The notes under the pieces were generated by a model. That model was not told the DNA's origin. It did no database searches and saw nothing but the letters and a program-made list of their open reading frames with translations. A program made the position numbers and the translations under genes. From Scatophagus argus (taxonomy: Eukaryota > Chordata > Actinopteri > Scatophagidae), in the NCBI RefSeq assembly GCF_020382885.2, contig NC_058514.1:15920249-15984248 (forward strand): DNA of 64,000 bases, written 5' to 3'. Positions within the stretch are counted from its first letter, which is position 1. Each line of letters opens with the position of its first letter. Shown here one piece after another: positions 38,886 to 48,668 of the stretch.

Positions 38886-39512
38886 TTAATTTTTTTTTTT
38901 AAGAATCACTCCAAGGCGGGGTTGATAGGCGAACTGAAGGGGCTCTTGAAGTGGTTGGACCGTGTGCCAGAGCTGTTCCAAGACGAGTCTTTCCAGGGTC
39001 TTCATTATGTGTGACGTCAGAGCCACAGGCTTGTAGTCCTTGGGGTCGCTGGGACGCGGCATCATCATGCCAGGCATGATGTCTTCCACACCATGGGGAC
39101 TCTCTGAAGACTCCGGTTGAAGACATGATGAAGTACTCCACTTAGTTGGGGGGCACAGGCTTTCAGCCCCTCTGGGGCTCATATCTTTGCCTGCAGCTTT
39201 GCCTGCGTGGAGTCTCTGCAGTTGTCTTCTCACCTGCTCAGCCGTGAAGGTCATTGTTGTTGAGGTGATGGGTGGGGGAGGGGTGCAGGTGATTCCCAGG
39301 AAGAAGCGGTCCACTGAGGCGTCTGGGGATGAGGTGTGAGCGAGGCCATTCATATGGAATGTAGGGGGAGGGAGAGAGAGTGGAGTGGCTAGTTGCTGCC
39401 ATACTGCTGAGGAATTGGTTGAAGCTGGGGCTGTCAAGTCTGTTAAAAAACTGATCCAGCTCATTTGCCCTTTCCACACTACCGTCAGCTCTTCCACCGT
39501 AGTTTGGCCTGT
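38886..39512 (-). mobile_element. Second LINE RT fragment nested in L2 copy A
   Basis: The minus strand encodes FTAEQVRRQLQRLHAGKAAG, then DYKPVALTSHIMKTLERLVL and LQFAYQPRLGV, the fingers/palm start of a different non-LTR reverse transcriptase. It is fused in frame near 39512 to the L2 stretch QKDAEKLVHAFVTSRLD, giving a chimeric 236-codon open frame. The frame between the blocks is partly shifted. Not a functional gene. Confidence 0.75.
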
Positions 39513-41326
39513 AACCAGTGAATCCAACCTAGAAGTAACAAATGCATGGACTAATTTTTCTGCATCTTTCTGAGACAGGGTGTGTCTAACTTGCATAGGT
39601 GAAAGAAGGCAGTCTTTGAAATTTGTGCTATGTGTGAGTTAAGATTCCCAGATCCCTTAAGTGGTGCTGGAAGCCAATACAATTCAATACAATACAATAC
39701 AATGCCATCCAGGGTAGCTATATCATTAGAGAATTTGTTTCTAAGATGTTTAGGGCTCAGCTCAATAACACCAGTTTTGTCAGAGTTTAGGAGTAGAATA
39801 TGGCAAAATCCTCCAAGTGATGCAAGTAGAAGGTCACTGACTGACACTGACTTTAACCAGTGCTGTCACTGTTCTATGATGAACGCTAAAACCAGGTTGG
39901 AAAATCTCAAATAAACTTTACCATGTAAAAAGTCATGTAACTGAATGGTGACTGCTTTCTCAAGGATTGTAAAAAGGAAGGGGAGGTTACATATGCTGTA
40001 TCTGTAATTGTCTAAAATCTCTGGATCTAGGGTGCGCTTGGTAATTCAGTTCACTTCAGTTCAGTTGGTTTACTGCCAGTTCACAACAAAAGTTATCTTT
40101 TGTAGATGACATTTTCCAATTAGAGCAGGTCTAGACCAAACTCTTTAATTCAGTTTTGTAATACAGAGAACCCAACACTTCCCCTTGATCAAGCACTTGG
40201 TGACAGTGGCATGGAAAAACTGCCTTTTAGAAGGCAAAAACCTCAGAACAGACCCCAGCTCTAGATGGGCAACCATCTGCCTTGACCGGTTGGGTTGCGA
40301 GGCAGAGGGGGGTGGGGAGTGAGAAAAGGAGCACACAAACAGAGATGTATAGCAGTAGCAATATCACCAGAAGTATTGGAACTCTAGATAATGACAATAA
40401 TGAAGTATACAGAATGTACTATTGTGATTATGATAACAATAGTAGTAACAATAATAATGATAGTTGCTGTACAGAGTAGTAATAGAATTAAAATAGATTA
40501 TGACTAAACAGTAGTAATCGTAGTAGGTTTCAAGCAGCACCACAGCAGAAGATCCAACCACGATCCATGGGAACCTGTGAGATGAGAAAGCACTGGGACT
40601 CCAGGGAAGAAGTTGAGTTAGTAACGTGCATTAATGGGACGTAAATGTGTGCAGAAGGAGAGGAAGAGAGAACTAGGCCAGCTATAAGCTTTATCAAAAA
40701 GGAAAGTTTTAAGTCTACTCTTAAACATAGCAAGGGTGTCTGCCTCCCGGACCAAAACCAGAAGATGGTTCCACAGTAGAGGAGCTTGATAACTAAAGGC
40801 TCTGCTTTGCAATCTACTTTTGAGGACTCTAGGAACCACAAGTAACCCTGCATCTTGGGAATGTAAAGCTGTGGTGGGATAATAGGGTACTATCAACTTT
40901 TTAAGATATGATGGGGCTTGGCCATTCAGGGCTTTATATATGAGGAGAAGAATTTTAAACTGTCCTGGATTTTACAGGTAGCTAACGTAGAGAAGCCAGT
41001 ACAGGAGAAATATGATCTCCAATGTTGGTTCTTGTGAGTAATCGTGCAGCAGCATTCTGGATTAGCTTAACACATGCCTGAAGTTTGGCTAGCTGATTTG
41101 TTTCATCTGGTGTCATTGACAATTGTGTGTCATCTGCATAACAATGAAAATGTATGGAGTGCTTCCTAATAATATCACAGATGGGATGTTATATAATAAG
41201 CATATAAAGGGTGAATAGTACTGGCCCGAGGACAAAACTTTGGAGAAGAAGGTCATTTGTGACTTTGACCAGTACCACCTCTGTGCTATGATAAGCTCTA
41301 AAGCCAGATTGAATATCCTCAAATAA

Positions 41327-41376
41327 GCTAGATAGATAGATAGATACTTTATTGATTCTGAGGGAAATTCAAGCGA
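41327..41376 (-). repeat. (GATA)n plus retroposon tail inside L2 copy B
   Basis: Reverse complement reads 'gaatttccctcagaatcaataaagta' followed by TATC repeats, the 3' tail of a fish LINE/SINE. A related tail on the + strand ends near 58300. Confidence 0.6.
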
Positions 41377-41705
41377 TTACTATGTAGAAAGTTACGTCGC
41401 TGATTGGCAACTGAAATGGAAGGTTAGATATTGGATAGTTGCTTAAAACCTCTGGGTCAAATGTGTGCTTTTTAAGGAGTTTGACTACAGCTGCTTTAAA
41501 AGACTGGCCTATTATTAGGGATAGAATGTTCATATCTAATAGAGAGGCACTAAGTAAGGGTAAAACTTCTTGGAGCAGCTTAGTTGGGATGGGGTCTAAG
41601 AGGCATGTTGTTGGTTTAGATAAAAATATGAATGAATTTAACTGATGAAGGTCAATGGGAGGAAAGCAGTCAAGATCTGCAATTTCCCAGCCTGGGATCA
41701 AAAAA

Positions 41706-41735
41706 GTATATCTATCTATCTATCTATCTATCTAT
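41706..41735. repeat. (TCTA)n microsatellite
   Basis: Seven or so uninterrupted TCTA tetranucleotides. Confidence 0.9.
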
Positions 41736-42148
41736 GTAGATAATTATCTGATTGTGCTGCTGTTTCTAAGGCTCCAGTGTTTGAAGGTAGATCAGTACCA
41801 GTTGAGGTCAGTAGGTGTTGAATTTTGTCTCTAATATTTAAAATGGTATCATTAAAAAAAGGTCATAAAGTCATTGCTGCTAAGGGTTATAGAAATACAA
41901 ATCTTGATAGCATTATGGTTGTCTGTCAGCCTGGTTACAGTGCTGAAAATTAATGCTGAGTAATAGGCTGCTCTATCATTTTTTTACTGCCTTCCTACAT
42001 CATATGGAAATAAAGTAAAAATAAATAAACTGGTGAAAGTAAATAAAGACATTTGCCCCAAAAGTATTCGGGCAGATCTCTATTATTAAATTAAGGTTTT
42101 GTATAGCAGTGTTTCCCAATCTTTTTTTTAGCAATGGCATATATTTTA

Positions 42149-43788
42149 CAGTGGTATGAAAAAGTTTGGGCACCCCTGATCATTTTCAGGATTTTCCTTT
42201 ATAAATCATTGGTTGTTCGGATCAGCAATTTCAGTTAAATATATCATATAGCAGACAAACACAGTGATATTTCAGAAGTGAAATGAAGTTTATAGGATTA
42301 ACAGAAAGTGTGCAACAATTACTTAAACAACATTAGGCAGGTGCATAAATTTGGGCACCCTTGTTGTTTTATTGATTTGAGTACCTTTAGCACTAATTAT
42401 TGGAACACAAAGTTTGTTTGGTAAGCTCATTGACCCTTGACCTACATACACAGGTGAATCCGATCATGAGAAAGGGTATTTCAGGTGGCCAGTAGCAAGT
42501 TGTTCTCCCTTTTGCATCTTCTCTGAGGAGTGGCAACATGGGAGCCTCAAAACAACTCTCAAATGACCTGAAAACAAAGATTGTCCAACATCATGGTTTA
42601 GGGGAAGGATACAAAAAGCTGGCTCAGAGATTTAAGCTGTCAGTTTCCACTGTGAGGAACATAGTGAGGAAATGGAAGACCACAGGCACAGTCCTAGTTA
42701 AGGCCCAGAGTGGCAGGCCAAGAAAAATCTCTGATAAGCAGAGGCGAGGAATGGTGAGAACGGTCAAACTCAACCCACAGACCAGCTCCAAAGACCTACA
42801 ACATGATCTTGCTGCAGATGGTGTCACTGTGCATCGTTCAACTATTCAGCGCACTTTGCACAAGGAGATGCTGTATGGGAGAGTAATGCGGCGGAAGCCT
42901 TTTCTACGCACATGCCACAAACAGAGTCGCTTGAGGTATGCTAAAGCACATTTGGACAAGCCAGCTTCCTTTTGGAATAAGGTGCTGTGGACTGATGAAT
43001 GTAAAATTGAGTTATTTGGACATAACAAGGGGCGGTATGCATGGCGGAAGAAGAACACAGCATTCCAAGACAAACACTTGCTACCCACAGTAAAATTTGG
43101 TGGTGGTTCCATCATGCTGTGGGGCTGTGTGGCCAGTGCAGGTACTGGCAATCTTGTAAAAGTTGAAGGTCGCATGGATTCCAGTCAGTATCAGCAGATT
43201 CTTGCCAACAATGTTCAAGAATCAGTGACAAAGTTGAAGTTGCGCCGGCGCTGGATACTTCAACAAGACAACGAACCCAAACACTGCTCAAACTCTACAA
43301 AGGCATTCATGCAGAGGAACAACTACAACGTTCTGGAATGGCCATCTCAGTCCCCAGACCTGAACATTATTGAAAATCTGTGGTGTGATTTAAAGCGGGC
43401 TGTCCATGCTCGGAAACCATCAAACCTGACTGAACTGGAGATTTTTTGTAAAGAAGAATGGTCAAAAATACCTTCAACCAGACTCCAGACCCTCATTGGA
43501 AGCTATAGGAAGCGTTTAGAGGCTGTTATTTCTGCAAAAGGAGGATCTACGAAATATTGATGTCATTTTTCTGTTGTGGTGCCCAAATTTATGCACCTGC
43601 CTAGTGTTGTTTAAGTAATTATTGCACACTTTCTGTTAATCCTATAAACTTCATTTCACTTCTGAAATATCACTGTGTTTGTCTGCTATATGATATATTT
43701 AACTGAAATTGCTGATCCGAACAACCAATGATTTATAAAGGAAAATCCTGAAAATGATCAGGGGTGCCCAAACTTTTTCATACCACTG
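42149..43788 (+). mobile_element. Complete Tc1/mariner transposon, apparently intact
   Basis: A 1,640-bp element bounded by TA target duplications (42147-48, 43789-90). The terminal inverted repeats start cagtggtatgaaaaagtttg and extend about 210 bp with only two mismatches by eye. It encodes one uninterrupted 340-aa transposase (42538-43560). It lies in the hAT relic and is clearly younger than it. Confidence 0.96.
42538..43560 (+). CDS. Tc1-family DD34E transposase, full length
   Basis: 340 aa, the usual Tc1 size. The N-terminal paired-like helix-turn-helix DNA-binding region covers about 1-110 (KLAQRFKLSVSTVRNIVRKW, then a GRPRKIS AT-hook-like motif at 59-65). The catalytic domain carries D153 (VLWTDECKIE), D244 (LQQDNEPKH) and E279 (SPDLNIIENLW). 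There are 34 residues between D244 and E279, the DD34E signature. FGGGSIMLWGC at 187-197 is the Gly-rich box. The ATG follows ggcaac. It would catalyse cut-and-paste transposition at TA dinucleotides in the nucleus. No stop or frameshift was seen. Its activity is inferred, not shown. Confidence 0.95.
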   Translation: MGASKQLSNDLKTKIVQHHGLGEGYKKLAQRFKLSVSTVRNIVRKWKTTGTVLVKAQSGRPRKISDKQRRGMVRTVKLNPQTSSKDLQHDLAADGVTVHRSTIQRTLHKEMLYGRVMRRKPFLRTCHKQSRLRYAKAHLDKPASFWNKVLWTDECKIELFGHNKGRYAWRKKNTAFQDKHLLPTVKFGGGSIMLWGCVASAGTGNLVKVEGRMDSSQYQQILANNVQESVTKLKLRRRWILQQDNEPKHCSNSTKAFMQRNNYNVLEWPSQSPDLNIIENLWCDLKRAVHARKPSNLTELEIFCKEEWSKIPSTRLQTLIGSYRKRLEAVISAKGGSTKY

Positions 43789-43935
43789 TACATTAGAAAA
43801 ATCACACGGCACACCACCAAACAAAACTGTCACAAAAAGTGTAATGAAATATAATGTAATCTAGTCTCAATTTACTTACTCAGTGGGAAACCTGGGCCTG
43901 TTTATTTGAAGACAAAGCTGATATTCTTGCAGAAA

Positions 43936-45300
43936 TTAAAGACAGACACACACAAAGATCTTCCTCAACAGCTCTGAGTCTTTCTCTTTTTTCGTCTTTA
44001 TAGCAGTAATGCTTGAAAATCCCAGCTCACATAGATAGGTTGTGGAGAAAGGGAGCAGAGCTGAAATAGCGCAGTTTGCCAGAATGGGGAACTCTTTAGC
44101 AGCAGTCAGCTGAAAACTGTCTAAAGGTAGATCAACAAAGCTCAGCTTTAGACCATGATTTTGTCTCAGTTCAGTTATTTCTTCCTGCTCCTGCAAAGTC
44201 ATGTCCTTTCCAACTGCAGTTGGGCTATATGGGTTCCTAACCCAGTGAAGGCAATCAGTGGGTCGTGAAGGGAAATAACATGACAGCTTCTGCTCAAGAA
44301 TTTGCAGATGTTCACCTATTGTCTCACATGGTGCCGCACTATTGACACCCTGCCATTTCTGGGTTTGTGGGAGTATGTCAAGGATGGCACTTTCCACATG
44401 TTGTTTCCAGAGCTGCACCTTTGAACGAAATCCCTTCATTTTATCTGTACTTGTGAGCAGGTTTTCATTTTGGCTTTCCATCCGTATGTTCAGGCCATTC
44501 AGATGTTGAAGTATGTCTGTCAGATATGCCAGTCTTGCACACCACTCACACTTGCACAACACTTGAGAGCAATTTAGCGCCATCATACTTCTCATACACA
44601 CGGGCTAAAATTTTGCCACGGGACAGCCATTGGACCTCCATGTGGCAATAATACTTTGTGCTCCACTCCCATTTCCTCACAGAGTGATGTGAGCATGCAA
44701 CTTTTTACAGGTCTCGTCTTCACAAAGTTTATAATGCGCACGACATCTTCCAGTAGAGGAGCTAGGTCTGCTGGTAATGTCTTGGCAACGAGTGTTTCCC
44801 GGTGCAGAAAACTGTGCGTAGCAATGATATCTGGATGTTGCTCTTTCACTCTTGTTTACATGTCCCTTGGTGCGCCCGAGTATGGCAGCTGCTACATCGG
44901 TGCAAACACTTACGCAGTTTTGCCAGTTCAGTCCACCTTGTTCAAGGTACTCTGACACCACTCGAAAAATTTCCTCCCCTGTTGTTCTTTCTGGCAATTC
45001 CTTGCAAAACAGAAAGTTTTCTCTAATGGTGTCTATGTCTACAAAGCGCATATTTGCCATAAGTTGTATATGTCCACTCATATCCATGGATTCATTGAGT
45101 TGAAATGCAAATTTCCCACTGATGCGCAACTTTTTCAGAACTATCTCCTCAATGTCTGCAGACATGTCTTCAATACATCTGCAATTTTTATTATTTGAGA
45201 GTGGAACTTGGGCTATTTCTTTAATGGCGGCAGAGCCGAGCATCTCTTTTATAATAATTTTTAATGTCTCAGCCACGGTGTGTGTGTGTGTAAGTTTCAT
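43936..45300 (-). pseudogene. Broken hAT transposase (ZBED5/SCAND3-like)
   Basis: Three minus-strand frames line up in order with the hAT transposase family that gave rise to ZBED5/SCAND3: 45300-44850 ([44 protein letters not shown]), 44849-44650 ([18 protein letters not shown]) and 44570-43936 ([52 protein letters not shown]). Frameshifts near 44850 and 44640 and a missing N-terminus make it non-functional. It is still recognisable end to end, so the decay is moderate. Confidence 0.85.
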
Positions 45301-45375
45301 TGTATTGTCGTGAGCTCACCTTTTTTGCTTTCTTCTGATCATAAGTCATGCTAGAGCCTTCATCTGGGCCGGAAT

Positions 45376-45583
45376 TTTTGGTGCAGTGGTTAGCACTGTT
45401 GCCTTGCAGCAAGAGGATTTGTGGTTCGAATTCACGTCTGGGCCCTACTCTGCGGAGTTCACATGTTCTCCTTGTGCCTACGTGGGTTTTCTCCAGGTTC
45501 TCCTCCTTCCTCCTGCAGTAGAAAATTCATGCGCATGAGGTTAATTGGCTCCTCTACATTGCCCCTAGATGTGTTTGTTACTG
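45376..45583 (+). repeat. Partial copy of the gcagtggttagcac repeat
   Basis: Matches the 8564-8923 element from ggtgcagtggttagcactgt to ttggctcctctacattgccc. It lacks both the first bases and the 3' half, being cut where the LINE fragment at 45584 begins. Confidence 0.75.
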
Positions 45584-46170
45584 TATTTGTCCATCCAAAT
45601 CCACAAAACACATATAGACAGGTTGAGGAAACTCCTGTGCCCCTTCTGACAGTCTTGTGAGACTGTAGAGCTGGTCCAGTGCTCCATAGCCAGGGCAAAA
45701 ATCTGCATTGTTCCTTTTGAATCCAAGGTACAGGACTTTCTTCTCCAGGCTGAGGATGTGTGATCTCTCTGTAGTTGAAACACTCCTCCATTACAAGAAG
45801 GAGGGGTGCACCACCCCAGCCTGCCACACAATGTTGCAAAAGCGTGTCAACCAGTCCAGCCCTTCAGTACCCAGAACCTTGAGGGACTCGGAACAAATGT
45901 CTTCCACCTCAGAAGTACTGCCACTGCAGAGTTGTGCGACCTCTGCCACTGTGATGAGAGAGCCCACCTTCGAGTCCAGTGGCTCTGTTTCCTCCACAGA
46001 GTACGTTTTGGTGGGATTAAGGAGGTCCTTGAAGTATTCCTTCCACTTTACGGCTATATCCTCAGTCGAGGTGAGCAGCTGCTCATGGCCCCCCACCACC
46101 CTCGGAATGCACTCGAAGCTTTGTCTTAGGTGCGAGTTGAAGACCAGTGTTAAGGCTTCGCCGGACTCAA
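45584..46170 (-). mobile_element. Rex3/RTE-like LINE RT fragment
   Basis: The minus strand has STEDIAVKWKEYFKDLLNPTKT and SEVEDICSESLKVLGTEGLDWLTRFCNIVWQAG, the pre-RT and first RT blocks of a common fish LINE. Further downstream, out of frame, is a CFVDL-type block at 45584-45628. The 45-bp end is identical to 47423-47467. Rearranged and inactive. Confidence 0.75.
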
Positions 46171-46174
46171 ACGC

Positions 46175-47205
46175 GTGGTTGATCCGGGGAGGGGTCTCTA
46201 CACAGGTTCTTTACCCAATTAGGTGTAGTGTGTGTGTGTGTGTATGTATGCCTAAGGCTAATCAGTAGTGTTACTGCACTCCTGTGCTCACTACTGTCAG
46301 GACTTGGCACAACACCTTTAGAAAGCCACCACCTCAAGTATGCAGCCGTACAGACTGCCATGGATTTGTGTCTGACCCCCAGGTGCAGTCTGCCTCTATG
46401 CTGACTGAATGGAGTAAGCTATCAGACCATCAAGTTCAGACAGCTGAGAGAAGGATAGTTTCTCAGTGCCTCCTGAGTAACCTGCTGATTTTTTGCAGTT
46501 GTTGAGAGACACAGTACACAAAACTTGATGTGGGGCGACAGTGCTAACTTTCACCAGAAAGGTGCTAAAATGCAGCTATAATTACCTTAGTTTTGTTGTG
46601 TATTCTCTGTAGTTGTATTGTGGAAGCACATTGGGGTGACAGGAAGTGGCCTGCAGTGTGTGGCTCTGAAAACGGAAAGAGCCGCGACTGGCAGGAAATG
46701 ATGTTTATTATACATAAACAGATTCAAGCTTGTTTATATCCACAAGCTACCTCAGCTTGAGGGGAAGTCCCTAACTTTCCAACTCACAGACACACATCAA
46801 AGGAAAAAAAAACTTCCAGTTTGCATATCTAAATCATCACCATAACACATATCAGATGAAAACCTTCTATGTCATATCACCTCAAAGAAATAAAAAATAC
46901 AACAGAAATTATCAGCATGAGGATGAATGAGTTGTATGAACTTACAACAGAAAACAAGACAGCATTTAAAACAACCATATTTTGATTTGATAATAGTTTG
47001 AGAAAAATAAACAACTAAATTATGATGACTAATTAAATGATCAAATGTTTGTTATAGAAGGAATAAATCAGTAATAAAAAATGGTCACATGGTTGTCTCA
47101 ATAAACAGTAAAGGTTAAATGACTAAGTGATCTGCTATGGAGCAGATAAGTAAGAGTCAAACTAACCCTTCCGTTGTCCTGGAAGTTGTCAAGTCAACTT
47201 TATTG
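46175..47205. other. Unassigned intergenic sequence
   Basis: Contains a short TG run near 46225-46245. No gene or known repeat is recognised. Confidence 0.5.
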
Positions 47206-47211
47206 TCACAG

Positions 47212-47312
47212 AGGTGCACCAACTGCCTGCAGTTTTGGAGATGCTCTGGCTCTGCCAATATAATGAGATAATGGTATTCATTTCATCTGTCAGTGGCCAT
47301 AATGTCATGGCT
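47212..47312 (-). mobile_element. Truncated Tc1-type relic
   Basis: Shares 'cagttttggagatgctctgg' and the terminal part 'ctgtcagtggccataatg...ggctgat|ata' with the 53651-54523 element, but most of the middle is gone. The end abuts a TA dinucleotide. Confidence 0.65.
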
Positions 47313-47422
47313 GATATATTTTGTGTTTGAACATTTGTTTTCTCGGGTTTGATGTGTTGACTTGGCTTGCATTTCGCAGATATATACTGCAAGCGAATGT
47401 TGTCTGCATTGAGTTACCTTAA

Positions 47423-47467
47423 TATTTGTCCATCCAAATCCACAAAACACATATAGACAGGTTGAGG
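47423..47467 (-). repeat. 45-bp exact copy of the LINE fragment at 45584-45628
   Basis: Identical over all 45 bases (tatttgtccatcc ... caggttgagg). It matches the CFVDL block of a LINE reverse transcriptase on the minus strand. Confidence 0.85.
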
Positions 47468-47469
47468 GT

Positions 47470-48660
47470 TGGCAATAGTGACCTAATTCAGTCAGTACCC
47501 TTGAAAGTGGTTTGGTACCCAACCCGAATGCATCTGACATTATTTTCTGGAACTGTCAAACCATTCTAGCCTCTAGGGCTGGAATGGTTTCACAGCTTAG
47601 ATTAATACTTCCATTTGACATAAACCTGTTGAATTGCTCTCCAAAGATTATTAGTTCTAGACATTCACTCGAGGAGCCGCTCACTGTTCCTGTATGTAAC
47701 ATATTCTAGAGCAGAAAGCAATGCTAACAACGTGACTAAGGGTTAGACAGATGTGTTTTGATGTTTTAATGAAGATCTAAAAGAGACATTGACAACATAC
47801 AATAGCTGTCTTAACTACAACAAACTCATTCAGAGTTTGTTGGATTAAGGTTGCCAGTTAAATAATAAATACAAACATTGGTGATGATAGCAGAAACATA
47901 GCATAGAGAATGACCCGTTTATCAATTAAGGCAGTCTGGTGACTTTACATCGTGGTCGATCTTAAAGGTGTCCACAGTCTACTTTTCAGGCGAATCATAA
48001 CAATAATGTCCACTGACTACTAGTTTAAAAACGTCAGTGTTTTCTGCACATAGACTTGAGTGATGTGGAAAATAAAATCATGGAAAAATCAAATCTTCAA
48101 TGTGCATCATAAGTACGGATAGGAAAAATACATGATATAATGGTAACAGTATCAGGAATGATTGAACTTGTATAACAACAGAAAATCCACCAAGTGTCAT
48201 GTAGATATTCCTGATGGGAGATTCTAGGAGACGCTCAAGATTGCATGAGAATGGAATGAAGATCACCTGAGGCACTGAAACTAATTATTCAAGCAATATG
48301 TGTGACTGAAACCCTGGAAACAGTCCAATTAATAGTTATCTGAGGCTGAGCAAAATGACATCATTCAAAGAATAGATACTGGAATGGGGAGGGAAAAAAA
48401 AACAAGAAAAGCAAGATATAATGAGAACAAACTGAAGCACTAATTGCCTTTATTTATTTGTTTCCTAGACCTGACGAGCGCCTGACTGAAGTCATTACTT
48501 GAAAGACTGTTCCACATGCAATGCGATCTGTATGTCCACACAACCTTGGAGGAGGGGCCTATCCTATGTTCCTATACCGGAGTAAGGTTGATGGCCTTGC
48601 ATCACCTGAGGACAGCAATGTTGCACCTGTAACCAGTGGTTTACCCAGCAAATAGAAGAC
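47470..48660. other. Upstream region of the resf1-like gene
   Basis: AT-rich. A possible acceptor (tttgtttcctag) ends at 48468 and could start the 5'-UTR part of the big exon. No further coding exon was identified. Confidence 0.45.
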
Positions 48661-48668
48661 AACACAAC

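Larger units (their letters stand above)
37605..40037 (-). mobile_element. L2-like LINE copy A, interrupted
   Basis: Minus-strand order is correct for an L2 reverse transcriptase: LDPEI-type block near 40020, HILLLNSDKT and SPKHLRNKFSNDIATLDG near 39750, QKDAEKLVHAFVTSRLD near 39540, then (after an insertion) CNSLSLGCPYK near 38680, a YYPV...GYLWFLEVPK block near 38420 and the 3' UTR to 37605. Frameshifts are present. It is interrupted at about 38697-39512. It abuts copy B (40038 on) in the same orientation. Confidence 0.8.
40038..41990 (-). mobile_element. L2-like LINE copy B
   Basis: Same family and orientation as copy A. RT blocks on the minus strand: SKPTTCLLDPIPTKLLQEVLPLL near 41620, NYPISNLPF near 41430, a YADDTQL-like stretch near 41120, AGLLVVPRVLKSRLQSRAFSYQAPLLWN near 40800 and FKSRLKTFLFDKAYS near 40700. 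The 3' UTR runs to 40038. Multiple frameshifts. A GATA repeat with 'actttattgattctgaggg' (41327-41376) interrupts it, and a (TATC)n run follows at 41709-41735. Confidence 0.8.
42107..45375 (-). mobile_element. Decayed hAT transposon hosting a Tc1 insertion
   Basis: One end has the hAT-type terminal sequence cagtgtttcccaat at 42107. The sequence on either side of the Tc1 copy (ggcatatatttta | cattagaaaaatcacacggca) reads as one hAT terminus when the Tc1 (42149-43788) is removed. The minus strand then encodes transposase pieces up to about 45300. The N-terminal end (BED finger) and the other terminal repeat are not seen; a (CA)n tract and a SINE-like fragment replace them. Confidence 0.75.

Noticed and set aside
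38886..39596. 236-codon minus-strand open frame as a host gene
   Set aside because: It is a fusion of two LINE reverse-transcriptase fragments with internal frame damage.
45708..46268. 186-codon + strand open frame
   Set aside because: Antisense to a LINE RT fragment.
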